The translations under genes were made by a program, and so were the position numbers. From positions 28,250 to 92,249 of the forward strand of contig JAEINL010000004.1 in the NCBI GenBank assembly GCA_016342655.1: a stretch of DNA of 64,000 bases. The letters are read 5' to 3'. The DNA is from Sphaerochaeta sp. GTDB taxonomy: Bacteria > Spirochaetota > Spirochaetia > Sphaerochaetales > Sphaerochaetaceae. Positions 1 through 7,633 of this stretch are shown in pieces (the first letter of the stretch is position 1; each line of letters begins with the position of its first letter). The notes below the pieces were generated by a model. It had not been told where the DNA came from. It saw only the letters and a program-made list of their open reading frames with translations, and ran no database searches.

Positions 1-177
1 CACCTGAACCTCTACCATCTTCAAAGCAACAATTTCCTCACCATTTACGGTGATGGTCTTGTTGTCCAAAAGGACGGTATGCTGCTTTCCAATAAAGAAA
101 AGCATAACTGCAAACAGTAGAACAACCACAATAGCTATCACGCGCATCAGAAATGTTCTAGTAAAGGGTATCTTCAT
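1..177 (-). CDS. Small membrane protein of the ABC importer operon, 5' part only (possibly DUF6672-type)
   Basis: The first 59 codons of a minus-strand gene that runs off the left edge. The ATG at 177-175 overlaps the TGA of the preceding permease gene (176-174) by 4 bases, so it is translationally coupled to the importer. The visible part has a basic N-terminus (MKIPFTRTFL), one hydrophobic segment at about residues 12-29, then a polar stretch, which fits a single-pass membrane-anchored protein. From memory, small proteins of this kind accompany DUF3798-type importers in spirochaetes and fusobacteria (DUF6672), but too little is visible to assign the family. A role in the importer is inferred only from the coupling. 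Confidence 0.6.
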   Translation of the reverse strand, partial: MKIPFTRTFLMRVIAIVVVLLFAVMLFFIGKQHTVLLDNKTITVNGEEIVALKMVEVQV

Positions 178-1289
178 ACCTCAACCCCCTGTTCTTGAGC
201 AAGAATCTGCCCTGCTATACCCCGATCATGTTTCTTCCTGATTTCGTAGAGAACCAGCGAGACGGTGATGACTCCATAGGAGACAAAGACTCTGAAGTAC
301 TCTCCAAGCTGGGCCTGACCGATTAGGTTCTTTCCCGCCATAGGGGAAACAATGAACATAAGGTGGAATAGGATAACTCCCAAGAAAACATTACGAATCT
401 TTGCATGGCTTACGGTCGCACCTCCAACCAGGAGGGCGGCAACGCTAAACATGCCGATCTGCATATGACTGTTATAGGTATTAAGGGTTCCAATGTTTTG
501 CAGGTAGATAATCATGCCATACCCTGCGAACACCGTTGATATGACAATGGCGACAATACGGGTATGTTCAACCTTGATACCAGATGCCCGGGCAACTTCC
601 ATATCCTGCCCGACTGCGCGCATATCCTGTCCAAGCTTTGTCTTCCTGAACCAGAGGACGAATATGCACAGCAGCGAGATTATGATCAGGGTGAACAGGG
701 GAATGGGGATATTGAACAGACGAATCATCAAGAGGCTGTCCAATGACTTCCTGATGCCAATAAGATTGACGGTATTACGGATACCATAGCCTCGGGGTAG
801 CAACAGTGCGTTCGAACGGATAGGAATGATGACTCCCATACCATAAAGGACTATCAACTGGTAAATACCATTCATGAAGAAACCGATGATGTAGCTGGTG
901 ACCATCTCACGCCCTTTGGCCATATTGAGGATCTTCCCACACCAGATTCCAAGCGCTACGGAGATGGGTGTGGATATGATCATGGCAAGCAGCATGCCAG
1001 GAATCCCGACGATGCCCCAGTCGCTGATGAAGATCAGGCCAATTTGGCCGGCCATGGCACCGAGTGTCATACCGAAGTTCAGGCCCATACCGGCGAGGAT
1101 AGGGATCAGCAGGCTGACGATCAAGAATGAGTTTCGTGCAATACGGACAACAACCTCACTGACGAGGTAGTTGGCAGAGTACCCACTGAGGGGTATGCCA
1201 AAAGCACAAATTACCAAAAAGAGAATTGTTACCGTATTATTTCCCAGAAAGCGTTTCACCTTCTGGAAGTTAGTTCTGTGGAGCGTCAT
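174..1289 (-). CDS. ABC transporter permease (RbsC/YufQ-like, BPD_transp_2 family)
   Basis: A 371-aa integral membrane protein with about eight to ten hydrophobic segments and the family's cytoplasmic coupling region around residues 220-245 (TKLGQDMRAVGQDMEVARASGI), which contacts the ATPase. The family forms the membrane channel of importers for sugars, nucleosides and similar solutes. Its start overlaps the stop of the other permease gene by 4 bases, and its own stop overlaps the next start by 4 bases. The two permeases are related but distinct, as in heterodimeric YufP/YufQ or RfuC/RfuD-type systems. The substrate cannot be read from the sequence. Confidence 0.88.
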   Translation of the reverse strand: MTLHRTNFQKVKRFLGNNTVTILFLVICAFGIPLSGYSANYLVSEVVVRIARNSFLIVSLLIPILAGMGLNFGMTLGAMAGQIGLIFISDWGIVGIPGMLLAMIISTPISVALGIWCGKILNMAKGREMVTSYIIGFFMNGIYQLIVLYGMGVIIPIRSNALLLPRGYGIRNTVNLIGIRKSLDSLLMIRLFNIPIPLFTLIIISLLCIFVLWFRKTKLGQDMRAVGQDMEVARASGIKVEHTRIVAIVISTVFAGYGMIIYLQNIGTLNTYNSHMQIGMFSVAALLVGGATVSHAKIRNVFLGVILFHLMFIVSPMAGKNLIGQAQLGEYFRVFVSYGVITVSLVLYEIRKKHDRGIAGQILAQEQGVEV

Positions 1290-2353
1290 CGAGTTGCCTC
1301 CGTTCTTCTGGTCAGGGCATAGAGAATCATACCGTTGGAGACGATAATCCTGATAACCTCAGACATATCGGTATGAATCATTGAATTCATCACTGAAGGA
1401 GTCATGGTCAGAATTCCCTGGAATAGGAAGGTTCCAACTATGACGTTCGTAATGGTGGCCTTGTTTACTGAAGCTCCTCCTATCAGAATGGCAGAGACTG
1501 CCGGCAGAGCCATATAGAAAGGTCCCATATAGAGCTGGATAAATCCAAAACTCTGCTGATAGACAAGAATACCTAGTGCTCCAAGCCAGGTAGACATCAC
1601 CACACTTAAGGCGCGTATGTTATCTACATGGATTCCACTTGCACGGGCAAACACTGGGTTTGACCCCACAGCAGTCATGGCTGTACCTGTCTTGGTATGC
1701 AAAAAGGCCCAAATTATAAAGGCAAGCAGTGCAAAAAAGAGGAACATCCCAGTAGGTATGGTCAGGTGGTCAGTCAAACGGATAGAAAGAAAGTCATTGA
1801 GCACATGCCAATAGTACCCTTCGGTGGATATGGTCGTACGCAAGCCTGTGCCTGCATACCCCCAAACCATCGTGGGGTTGCTGTATGGCAACAAGAGCCA
1901 CATGATGCACATGAACGCTACAGAGGAGAAACCCACATAGGTAGCGATCATCATCTCTCCACCCTTAACCCTGTTGAGCAACTGCCCATACCCCCATCCG
2001 AGGATAACGGCAAACGGTGTTGCAAATACAATCGCCATCATAAAGGATGCAGGTCCGGTAAAGTTGAACTGCATGGAGAGGGTACCTCCGAGCAGACCCG
2101 CTATGATCCCCAGTGGGAGGCCGAAGTTCAGGCCACAACCACTATGGATCATCGGAACCATAGCCAAGACCATAACAGCATTCATACCAAATCTGTTAAA
2201 TGTATCAGAGAGGCTGGTCCCTATATTTACGCCGACAAAAGGCGCTGCAATAAAGAGCAACAGCAAAAACATTCCGATGATGATACGAGGCAAACCAAAT
2301 GCTTTTGCCGCCTGCTGTAGGGTAGAAATCATTTTTTCTACTTTCACGTTCAT
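1286..2353 (-). CDS. ABC transporter permease (RbsC/YufP-like, BPD_transp_2 family)
   Basis: A 355-aa polytopic membrane protein, the second half of the importer channel. The coupling-helix region near residues 220-245 reads HTKTGTAMTAVGSNPVFARA, matching the EAA-like loop of this permease family and resembling the same region of the neighbouring permease. It starts at 2353 within the last codons of the ATPase gene (4-base overlap) and ends overlapping the next permease gene, so the stoichiometry is probably fixed by translational coupling. It most likely pairs with the 174-1289 permease to form a heterodimer. Confidence 0.88.
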   Translation of the reverse strand: MNVKVEKMISTLQQAAKAFGLPRIIIGMFLLLLFIAAPFVGVNIGTSLSDTFNRFGMNAVMVLAMVPMIHSGCGLNFGLPLGIIAGLLGGTLSMQFNFTGPASFMMAIVFATPFAVILGWGYGQLLNRVKGGEMMIATYVGFSSVAFMCIMWLLLPYSNPTMVWGYAGTGLRTTISTEGYYWHVLNDFLSIRLTDHLTIPTGMFLFFALLAFIIWAFLHTKTGTAMTAVGSNPVFARASGIHVDNIRALSVVMSTWLGALGILVYQQSFGFIQLYMGPFYMALPAVSAILIGGASVNKATITNVIVGTFLFQGILTMTPSVMNSMIHTDMSEVIRIIVSNGMILYALTRRTEATR

Positions 2354-3984
2354 ACACTACCTCCGTCAACCAATTCACTCTTCTGTCCAACCATCATGAG
2401 GCCGAATTCGGCACTATCGGTGGTAGCGGGAAGGATCCCCAGAACCTTGCCATCAGAGACAATGGCAATACGATCACAGATTGACCTCAACTCTTCCAAC
2501 TCGGAAGAGATCATGACAATGGTAGTTCCTTGCTCTTCATTAAATTTTCTCAAGGCCTGCAAGACCAGAGACTTTGCCCCGATGTCGATCCCACGTGTGG
2601 GTTCTGATACGAAGAGCAGTTTGGGTTCAACAGCAAAAGCCTTGGCAAGACAAATTTTCTGCTGGTTTCCTCCAGAGAGTTCCTTTGCCTTCTGCTTGGT
2701 GCTGGTACAACGAATCTCCATCTGCTTCACATAGGAATCGGTAGCTTCTTGGATGGCTTTCTGGTCCCTCCACGTGAACAGCCCTCCCAATCTCTTCTTC
2801 AAATATTTCTCTTGGACTTGCATAGCAGTGAAAGATACATTCCACTCCAGGCTCTCATCTAGCAGAAGCCCTACCCCACGACGATCCTCACTGACAAAGG
2901 CCATGCCTGCATCAAGGACGTTTCTAGGATTGTTGAGGGGAATTTCCCTACCTTCAAAGAAAATCTGTCCACCTGCAGGAAAAAGGCCCATAGCACCATT
3001 GGGAATACCCAGCTTGCCTTGACCAGCCATGCCCCCGATACCAATGATTTCCCCTTTGAAGACATCCAGATTCACATTTCGGACAACCTCTCCTGGCATG
3101 TCTACCCAGAGATTCTGCAGTTTCAGCATGATCTCACGATCTTTAGTATCAGCGACGGCTCTCTTATGACTGGCGGTATTTACCTCACGACCTACCATCC
3201 ATCTGGCGATTTCAGGAATCAGCACCCCTTTGGCAGGGACAGTCTTGATAATCTTTCCATCACGCATAACCATGATGGTGTCACAGACATCCAGGATTTC
3301 CTGCAGCCTATGGGTGATGAAGATGATGGCGATGCCCGACTCGGAGAGTAGACGCATCGCAGCAAGGAGGCTATCAGCCTCCTGTTCAGAGAGGACCGCA
3401 GTTGGCTCGTCAAGGACGAGAAGCTTTATGCCCTCAGCACCATCAGTTGCTTCCTTGCTCAGTTCCCTGGCGATTTCAGTAAACTGCTTATGCCCTACAG
3501 GCATCTGTGAAACCATCATCTCAGCATCCAGGGTGACAGCAAGTCGCCCTATTGCCTTTTTAGAAATTTCGGTCATCTTCTCCCTGTCGAGGACATTGAG
3601 GCGGTCTCCGAAAAGTTCAGAAAGTATAGTGTATTTGAGAGGTTCCCGGTTAAGCAGAATATTCTCCGTTGCAGTAAAATCAGGCAAGAGAGAGAACTCC
3701 TGATGAACCATTCCTATGCCAGCGGCTAATGCATCAATAGGGGAAGCAAACGTAACCTTCTTTCCATTTATAATAACATCGCCCCCAAATCCACCAGTCT
3801 GATGAATCTCATCCATGCCAAAGAGAATCTTCATCAGCGTAGACTTTCCTGCACCATTTTCTCCTACAAGGCCGAGAATCTCACCCGGTCTGAGGGAAAA
3901 ATTCACATCTGTGAGGACTTGGTTGCCAAAAAAGTCCTTGCTGATGTGTTTCATCTCAAGCAACGGGGTTTCTTTTTCATTCAT
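2350..3984 (-). CDS. ABC transporter ATP-binding protein with two fused nucleotide-binding domains
   Basis: A 544-aa double ATPase of the RbsA/YufO/RfuB type that powers the importer. Domain 1 has Walker A GENGAGKST (residues 41-49), Q-loop HQEF (94-97), and Walker B ending LLVLDEPT (188-195), but its signature reads PVGHKQ. Domain 2 has a degenerate Walker A GMAGQGKLG (318-326), a good signature LSGGNQQ (436-442), and Walker B LLFVSEPT with Ser in place of the usual Asp. One competent and one degenerate site per chain is common in this family. SD AAAGGA lies 8 bases before the ATG. The gene follows the binding-protein gene after a 174-bp gap holding a strong hairpin. Confidence 0.9.
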   Translation of the reverse strand: MNEKETPLLEMKHISKDFFGNQVLTDVNFSLRPGEILGLVGENGAGKSTLMKILFGMDEIHQTGGFGGDVIINGKKVTFASPIDALAAGIGMVHQEFSLLPDFTATENILLNREPLKYTILSELFGDRLNVLDREKMTEISKKAIGRLAVTLDAEMMVSQMPVGHKQFTEIARELSKEATDGAEGIKLLVLDEPTAVLSEQEADSLLAAMRLLSESGIAIIFITHRLQEILDVCDTIMVMRDGKIIKTVPAKGVLIPEIARWMVGREVNTASHKRAVADTKDREIMLKLQNLWVDMPGEVVRNVNLDVFKGEIIGIGGMAGQGKLGIPNGAMGLFPAGGQIFFEGREIPLNNPRNVLDAGMAFVSEDRRGVGLLLDESLEWNVSFTAMQVQEKYLKKRLGGLFTWRDQKAIQEATDSYVKQMEIRCTSTKQKAKELSGGNQQKICLAKAFAVEPKLLFVSEPTRGIDIGAKSLVLQALRKFNEEQGTTIVMISSELEELRSICDRIAIVSDGKVLGILPATTDSAEFGLMMVGQKSELVDGGSV

Positions 3985-4115
3985 ATGATAAATCCTTTCA
4001 ATCTTGGGTGTGACCCTTACGTCAACAAGACGTAACGGTGACGACCAAGGCCGTTATCAAAGAGAAGAAAAAACGCTACAAGAGAGGAACTCTCCAGTAG
4101 GCCAATCATTATAAA

Positions 4116-4138
4116 GGGGGAGAGTACCACTCTCCCCC
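4116..4138 (-). terminator. Intercistronic hairpin between binding-protein and ATPase genes
   Basis: A perfect 10-bp stem (4116-4125 with 4129-4138, arms GGGGGAGAGT and ACTCTCCCCC) with a 3-base loop lies 20 bases after the binding-protein stop codon. Only a weak T-rich stretch follows on the minus strand, so it is more likely a partial terminator or mRNA-stabilising hairpin than a full stop. Such elements commonly keep binding protein in excess over the membrane subunits. Confidence 0.75.
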
Positions 4139-4158
4139 TAGTAACTCAATACCAAAAC

Positions 4159-5367
4159 TTATTTGATAGTAAAATACTTATCAGGAACTACGAGGTCAGC
4201 ATTACCCATGAAACCCTTACCCATCATGTAGGTATCCTGGTAAATAAGAATGTGGTTCTTAGCACGGACACCAGTGTTGACGTCAGAGTAAGGAGCACCA
4301 TTCCACTTAGCATTAGGAGTATACTTGCCATAGGCTTTCATGACGTCACTGAGCTTGAGCAGTTCACTCTCGCCCTTGAGAACGTTGATAGCATGCTGGC
4401 CCAAACCTGCAGTACTGGTATAACCATAGGAGAAAGCCCAGGTGCCGAAGCGTCCAGCGCCACCCTTGGCGATAACAGAGGATTCGACTTTCTTCAGGAT
4501 AGCGGCGAAATCACCAGCTTCTGCTGAAAGGTCGATGCCCAATGCGCCAGGATAACCCATCAGAGGACTGGGAAGGTCAGCTTCGATGAAGTAGCCACCG
4601 TAAGCCAAAAGCTGCTTGAGCAGGGGTTCGGTATGAGCATCGTTGGTACAGAAGAAAGCTGCGTTCTGGCCATATGTCTCAATCCAAGCGGGGACTTTTT
4701 CAAGGATATACTGCTGAGCACCGGCAACACCAACGTCACTGGTCGGATCAGGGGCAGTCTCCATGACAAACTCCATTCCCAAATCGTTACAGGCAGCCCT
4801 CATGATCGCTACACGGCGACTCATTGTCTCATAGCTGAGGTGTCTGGGGAAGGAGATGTGAACAAAGGTATCACAACCAAGTTCATGAGCAGTACGAATG
4901 ATCAGGTACCCACGAGCAATGAAGTCATTGTTCACAGCCAAATCAGCTGCACTCTGGATTACACCTGGATCCTCGTGAGCCTCACCGGCGATACAGAGAA
5001 CATCACTTCTCTTTTCCTTTACACGACGGAAAGCTTCAGTTGTTCCAGGAATGGCCTGGTTTACAATGATAGCCTTAATCTTCGGGTCATCAGCCAGACC
5101 TGAGATAACGCTGATGGTGGTCTCAGCTTCATCCATGAAGTTGTCTGGATAGGTCACGTGCTGAATCATTCCACCATTGTTGACAGAACCATACTCTTCA
5201 ATGAGGCGTTCTGCACCACGGAGGTCATCTTCTGACTGTGACACCGTACCAGTGACAACACCGATTCGAAAATCTTTTCCAGCGGTAGCGGTTTCTTGAA
5301 CTCCGGCAGCAAAGAGCATGCCAGAAACTAGAAGCACACAAAGAACAAGAGCAAACATCTTTTTCAT
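4159..5367 (-). CDS. DUF3798-type periplasmic substrate-binding protein
   Basis: A 402-aa exported protein and first gene of the importer operon. It begins with a typical signal peptide (basic MKKM, hydrophobic core, then LFAAGVQE at residues 18-25) and has no Cys at the cleavage region, so it is not a classic lipoprotein. The body resembles type I periplasmic binding proteins: an early IGVVTGTVSQSEDD segment, then alternating hydrophobic beta strands. I recognise it as DUF3798-like from memory of spirochaete and fusobacterial proteins next to RbsA/BMP-type importers. The ligand is unknown. SD AAAGGAGAG precedes the ATG, with a good promoter at 5402-5430. Confidence 0.8.
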   Translation of the reverse strand: MKKMFALVLCVLLVSGMLFAAGVQETATAGKDFRIGVVTGTVSQSEDDLRGAERLIEEYGSVNNGGMIQHVTYPDNFMDEAETTISVISGLADDPKIKAIIVNQAIPGTTEAFRRVKEKRSDVLCIAGEAHEDPGVIQSAADLAVNNDFIARGYLIIRTAHELGCDTFVHISFPRHLSYETMSRRVAIMRAACNDLGMEFVMETAPDPTSDVGVAGAQQYILEKVPAWIETYGQNAAFFCTNDAHTEPLLKQLLAYGGYFIEADLPSPLMGYPGALGIDLSAEAGDFAAILKKVESSVIAKGGAGRFGTWAFSYGYTSTAGLGQHAINVLKGESELLKLSDVMKAYGKYTPNAKWNGAPYSDVNTGVRAKNHILIYQDTYMMGKGFMGNADLVVPDKYFTIK

Positions 5368-5401
5368 TTCTACTTCTCTCCTTTAGGGATAGTTATTCTT
5401 T

Positions 5402-5430
5402 ATAATACGAAAAAGAAGGGCCACTTGCAA
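5402..5430 (-). promoter_or_regulatory. Sigma-70-type promoter of the DUF3798 importer operon
   Basis: On the minus strand TTGCAA (5430-5425) is followed after 17 bases by TATTAT (5407-5402). Transcription would begin near 5395, giving a leader of about 27 bases that carries the SD of the binding-protein gene. Confidence 0.65.
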
Positions 5431-5489
5431 GAAAAGAATATTTTTTTATACATTTCGCAATAGCTACTTCATATTGTGTAGCATAAATA

Positions 5490-5537
5490 TATAAAAAATA
5501 GGGCACATGTACCCAATTTGGTACAGTATGCCCTATA
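5490..5537 (-). terminator. Intrinsic terminator of the grpE-dnaK-dnaJ-rlmB operon
   Basis: Downstream of rlmB the minus strand folds into a hairpin with arms ATAGGGCA (5536-5529) and TGCCCTAT (5505-5498) and an inner stem GTACC/GGTAC, followed directly by six T residues. It is a textbook Rho-independent terminator. Confidence 0.88.
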
Positions 5538-5558
5538 CGATTCTCTAAAAATGTATGG

Positions 5559-6323
5559 TTATTTCCCCAAAGGAGCAACCGCTTGCTGTCTGCGTACCTC
5601 ATACAAGAGGATTCCCGCCGCTACAGAAACATTCAATGAATCGATATGCCCGCTTGTAGGGATCGAGACTATTCCGTCACAGAGTTTCTTGGTAAGGTCT
5701 CTCATACCCTTGCCCTCACTACCCATGACCAAGACAGTTCTCTTTGGAAATACCGTCTTGTACGTCTCCTTACCTGCCATGTCTGCACCATATACCCAAA
5801 ACCCGCTACCCTTCAGGTTCTCAATCTCACGGTTGAGGTTGGTAACCACAGCCATAGGAACATACTGGGCAGCCCCTGAAGAGACCTTTACCACAGTGGA
5901 GTTGGCCTGTGCGCTTCGTCTTTCAGGTATGATGACCAATGATACGGCAAACTGATCTGCAGAGCGGAGGATCGCTCCGAGGTTCTGAGGATCTGTTATC
6001 TCATCGAGCACCAAAACCAAAGCACTTTCGTCGTCCCTGAGCTTGGAACAGAAATCCTTGACTGTGCTGAACTGGATCTTTGAGGTCCCTTTCTTCACAT
6101 CAAGCAACTCCAGAACAGCCCCACGATGATCCTCCTGATCGACCATTCGGTCCATCTCAACCTTGGCAATTTTCTTTATGAGCACTTTTCCTGTCAGCAG
6201 TGCCTGACGTTCCAAAGCTTCTGTATGGCCTCCCATTCCGCGACAAAGGTACAATACTGACCCTGATGCGGCCTGCTTGAGGCTCTCTTCTATGGCATGA
6301 AAGCCAAATATCTTCTCTCCCAT
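5559..6323 (-). CDS. rlmB: 23S rRNA (guanosine-2'-O-)-methyltransferase RlmB, TrmH/SpoU family
   Basis: A 254-aa SpoU-family enzyme that methylates a 2'-hydroxyl in the peptidyl-transferase centre of 23S rRNA. The N-terminal substrate-binding domain covers about residues 1-75 (GFHAIEESL). The knotted SPOUT domain carries motif 1 NLGAILRSADQF (114-125), motif 2 VLVMGSEGKGM (about 196-206) and motif 3 SLNVSVAAGILLYE near the end. The closely related TrmH tRNA enzyme is less likely because the N-terminal ribosomal-protein-like domain is present. It is the last gene before the operon terminator; a hairpin with a T-run follows dnaJ upstream, so rlmB may be expressed at a reduced level or from its own promoter. 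Confidence 0.85.
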   Translation of the reverse strand: MGEKIFGFHAIEESLKQAASGSVLYLCRGMGGHTEALERQALLTGKVLIKKIAKVEMDRMVDQEDHRGAVLELLDVKKGTSKIQFSTVKDFCSKLRDDESALVLVLDEITDPQNLGAILRSADQFAVSLVIIPERRSAQANSTVVKVSSGAAQYVPMAVVTNLNREIENLKGSGFWVYGADMAGKETYKTVFPKRTVLVMGSEGKGMRDLTKKLCDGIVSIPTSGHIDSLNVSVAAGILLYEVRRQQAVAPLGK

Positions 6324-6365
6324 TCTCTTCTCCTGCTCGTCACAGCTTACTGTATTATAAAAATT

Positions 6366-6393
6366 TAGGCTACAACATCGCTGAAGTAGCCTA
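6366..6393 (-). terminator. Hairpin with T-run between dnaJ and rlmB
   Basis: Arms TAGGCTAC (6366-6373) and GTAGCCTA (6386-6393) pair perfectly around a 12-base loop, and on the minus strand the stem is followed by AAATTTTT. It is a probable terminator or attenuator for the dnaJ transcript. A TATAAT hexamer (6356-6351, minus) directly after it may be the -10 of a separate rlmB promoter; I see no good -35. Confidence 0.65.
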
Positions 6394-6397
6394 CAGT

Positions 6398-7534
6398 TTA
6401 ATCCTCAAAAGGAACAGGAGTTGGCGAAAAATCTTCACCTAGGGCATTTGCCAGATCCTGCATGATTTTCTTTGCTTTTGAATTCATCCGCTTGGGAACC
6501 TGTACAAGTAGCTTCAAGTACATATCACCCCTATCTGTGGAGTTGAGTTTTGTAACGCCGCGTCCACGCACGCGCAACATCTTCCCTGACTGCACACCAG
6601 AAGGAATAGTAACCTTGATAGACTGTCCGTCTATGGTGGGAACCTGAATATCAGCTCCTAGGGAGGCCTGCGTGATGGAGATGGGAACTTGGCAAAAAAG
6701 GTCATAATCCTGTCTGACGAAGTACTTGTGAGCCTTTACGTTCACATAGACGTACAAATCACCTGAAGGACCACCGTTTGCTCCGGCATCACCCATTCCA
6801 CGAAGTACTACACGGCTTCCATTGTCCACCCCGGCGGGGATGGTCACCTTGACCTTCTGCTGCTTTCGCTTGAGTCCATTTCCATGGCACTCGGTACAAG
6901 GGTTATCAATAACTCGGCCACTACCATTACAGGTCGGGCAGGTACTCGCTATGGCAAAGAATCCGCTGTTGCGCCTGACTTGTCCACTACCATTACAGGT
7001 GGGACAAACCTTGGTTCCAGCCCCCCCTTGGGAACCTGAACCACCACAAGCTTCACAGGCTATCTGGTGGGAGTATGCCACTTCCACCTTGGTACCAAAT
7101 ACTGCATCCTTAAAATCAATTTCAATATCATAGCGGAGAGAAGACCCAGCTTCAGGGCCTCTCTGAGCCCCTCGGCCACCCTGGGTACGACCACCGCCGC
7201 CTCCAAAGAACGAACCGAAAATGTCTTCAAAACCGCCACCGCCACCACCAAAGATGTCGCTGAAATCGCGGTAGACATTTGAGTAATCATGACCGCCACC
7301 ATTGGCTCCATTGAGACCAGCAAACCCGAACTGATCGTACATCTGCCTCTTTTTTTCATCGGCGAGAATATCATAGGCTTCAGTTGCTTCTTTAAATCGC
7401 TCCTCAGCCTGCGCATCCCCCGGATTCCGATCCGGGTGATTGGCAATAGCCAGCTTGCGGTACGCCTTTTTTATCTCATCCAGTTGTGCTGTCTTCGCGA
7501 CTCCAAGCACTTCATAATAATCTCGTTTCGCCAC
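6398..7534 (-). CDS. dnaJ: Chaperone protein DnaJ (Hsp40)
   Basis: Co-chaperone that delivers unfolded clients to DnaK and stimulates its ATPase. I place the start at the GTG at 7534, giving MAKRDYYEVLG and 378 aa, because GGAAG sits 7 bases upstream; a longer reading from 7555 adds seven residues without support. Domains: J domain about residues 1-70 with HPD at 33-35, Gly/Phe-rich linker about 75-125, then four zinc-binding repeats CEACGGSG, CPTCNGSG, CPTCNGSG and CTECHGNG, followed by the C-terminal client-binding domains. It follows dnaK after a gap with a strong hairpin. Confidence 0.95.
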   Translation of the reverse strand: MAKRDYYEVLGVAKTAQLDEIKKAYRKLAIANHPDRNPGDAQAEERFKEATEAYDILADEKKRQMYDQFGFAGLNGANGGGHDYSNVYRDFSDIFGGGGGGFEDIFGSFFGGGGGRTQGGRGAQRGPEAGSSLRYDIEIDFKDAVFGTKVEVAYSHQIACEACGGSGSQGGAGTKVCPTCNGSGQVRRNSGFFAIASTCPTCNGSGRVIDNPCTECHGNGLKRKQQKVKVTIPAGVDNGSRVVLRGMGDAGANGGPSGDLYVYVNVKAHKYFVRQDYDLFCQVPISITQASLGADIQVPTIDGQSIKVTIPSGVQSGKMLRVRGRGVTKLNSTDRGDMYLKLLVQVPKRMNSKAKKIMQDLANALGEDFSPTPVPFED

Positions 7535-7568
7535 GGTGCGACTTCCTTCGAACAAATTGGCCTAGAAA

Positions 7569-7596
7569 CATCATGCCGGCAAAAGCCGACATGATG
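7569..7596 (-). terminator. Hairpin between dnaK and dnaJ
   Basis: Twelve-position arms at 7569-7580 and 7585-7596 pair with a single mismatch around an AAAA tetraloop (TTTT on the minus strand). No clear T-run follows, so it is likely an mRNA-processing or stability element that lowers dnaJ output relative to dnaK. Confidence 0.65.
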
Positions 7597-7633
7597 CAAA
7601 GCCTATCTTCTATAGTAACCTGTTTGGGAAACC

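Noticed and set aside
1697..2320. A 207-codon plus-strand frame opposite a permease gene
   Set aside because: Rich in His, Gln and charged residues as expected from the complement of a membrane protein gene.
7534..7555. The longer DnaJ start at 7555
   Set aside because: It places the SD inside the coding region and adds seven non-conserved residues; the GTG at 7534 has the SD at the proper distance.
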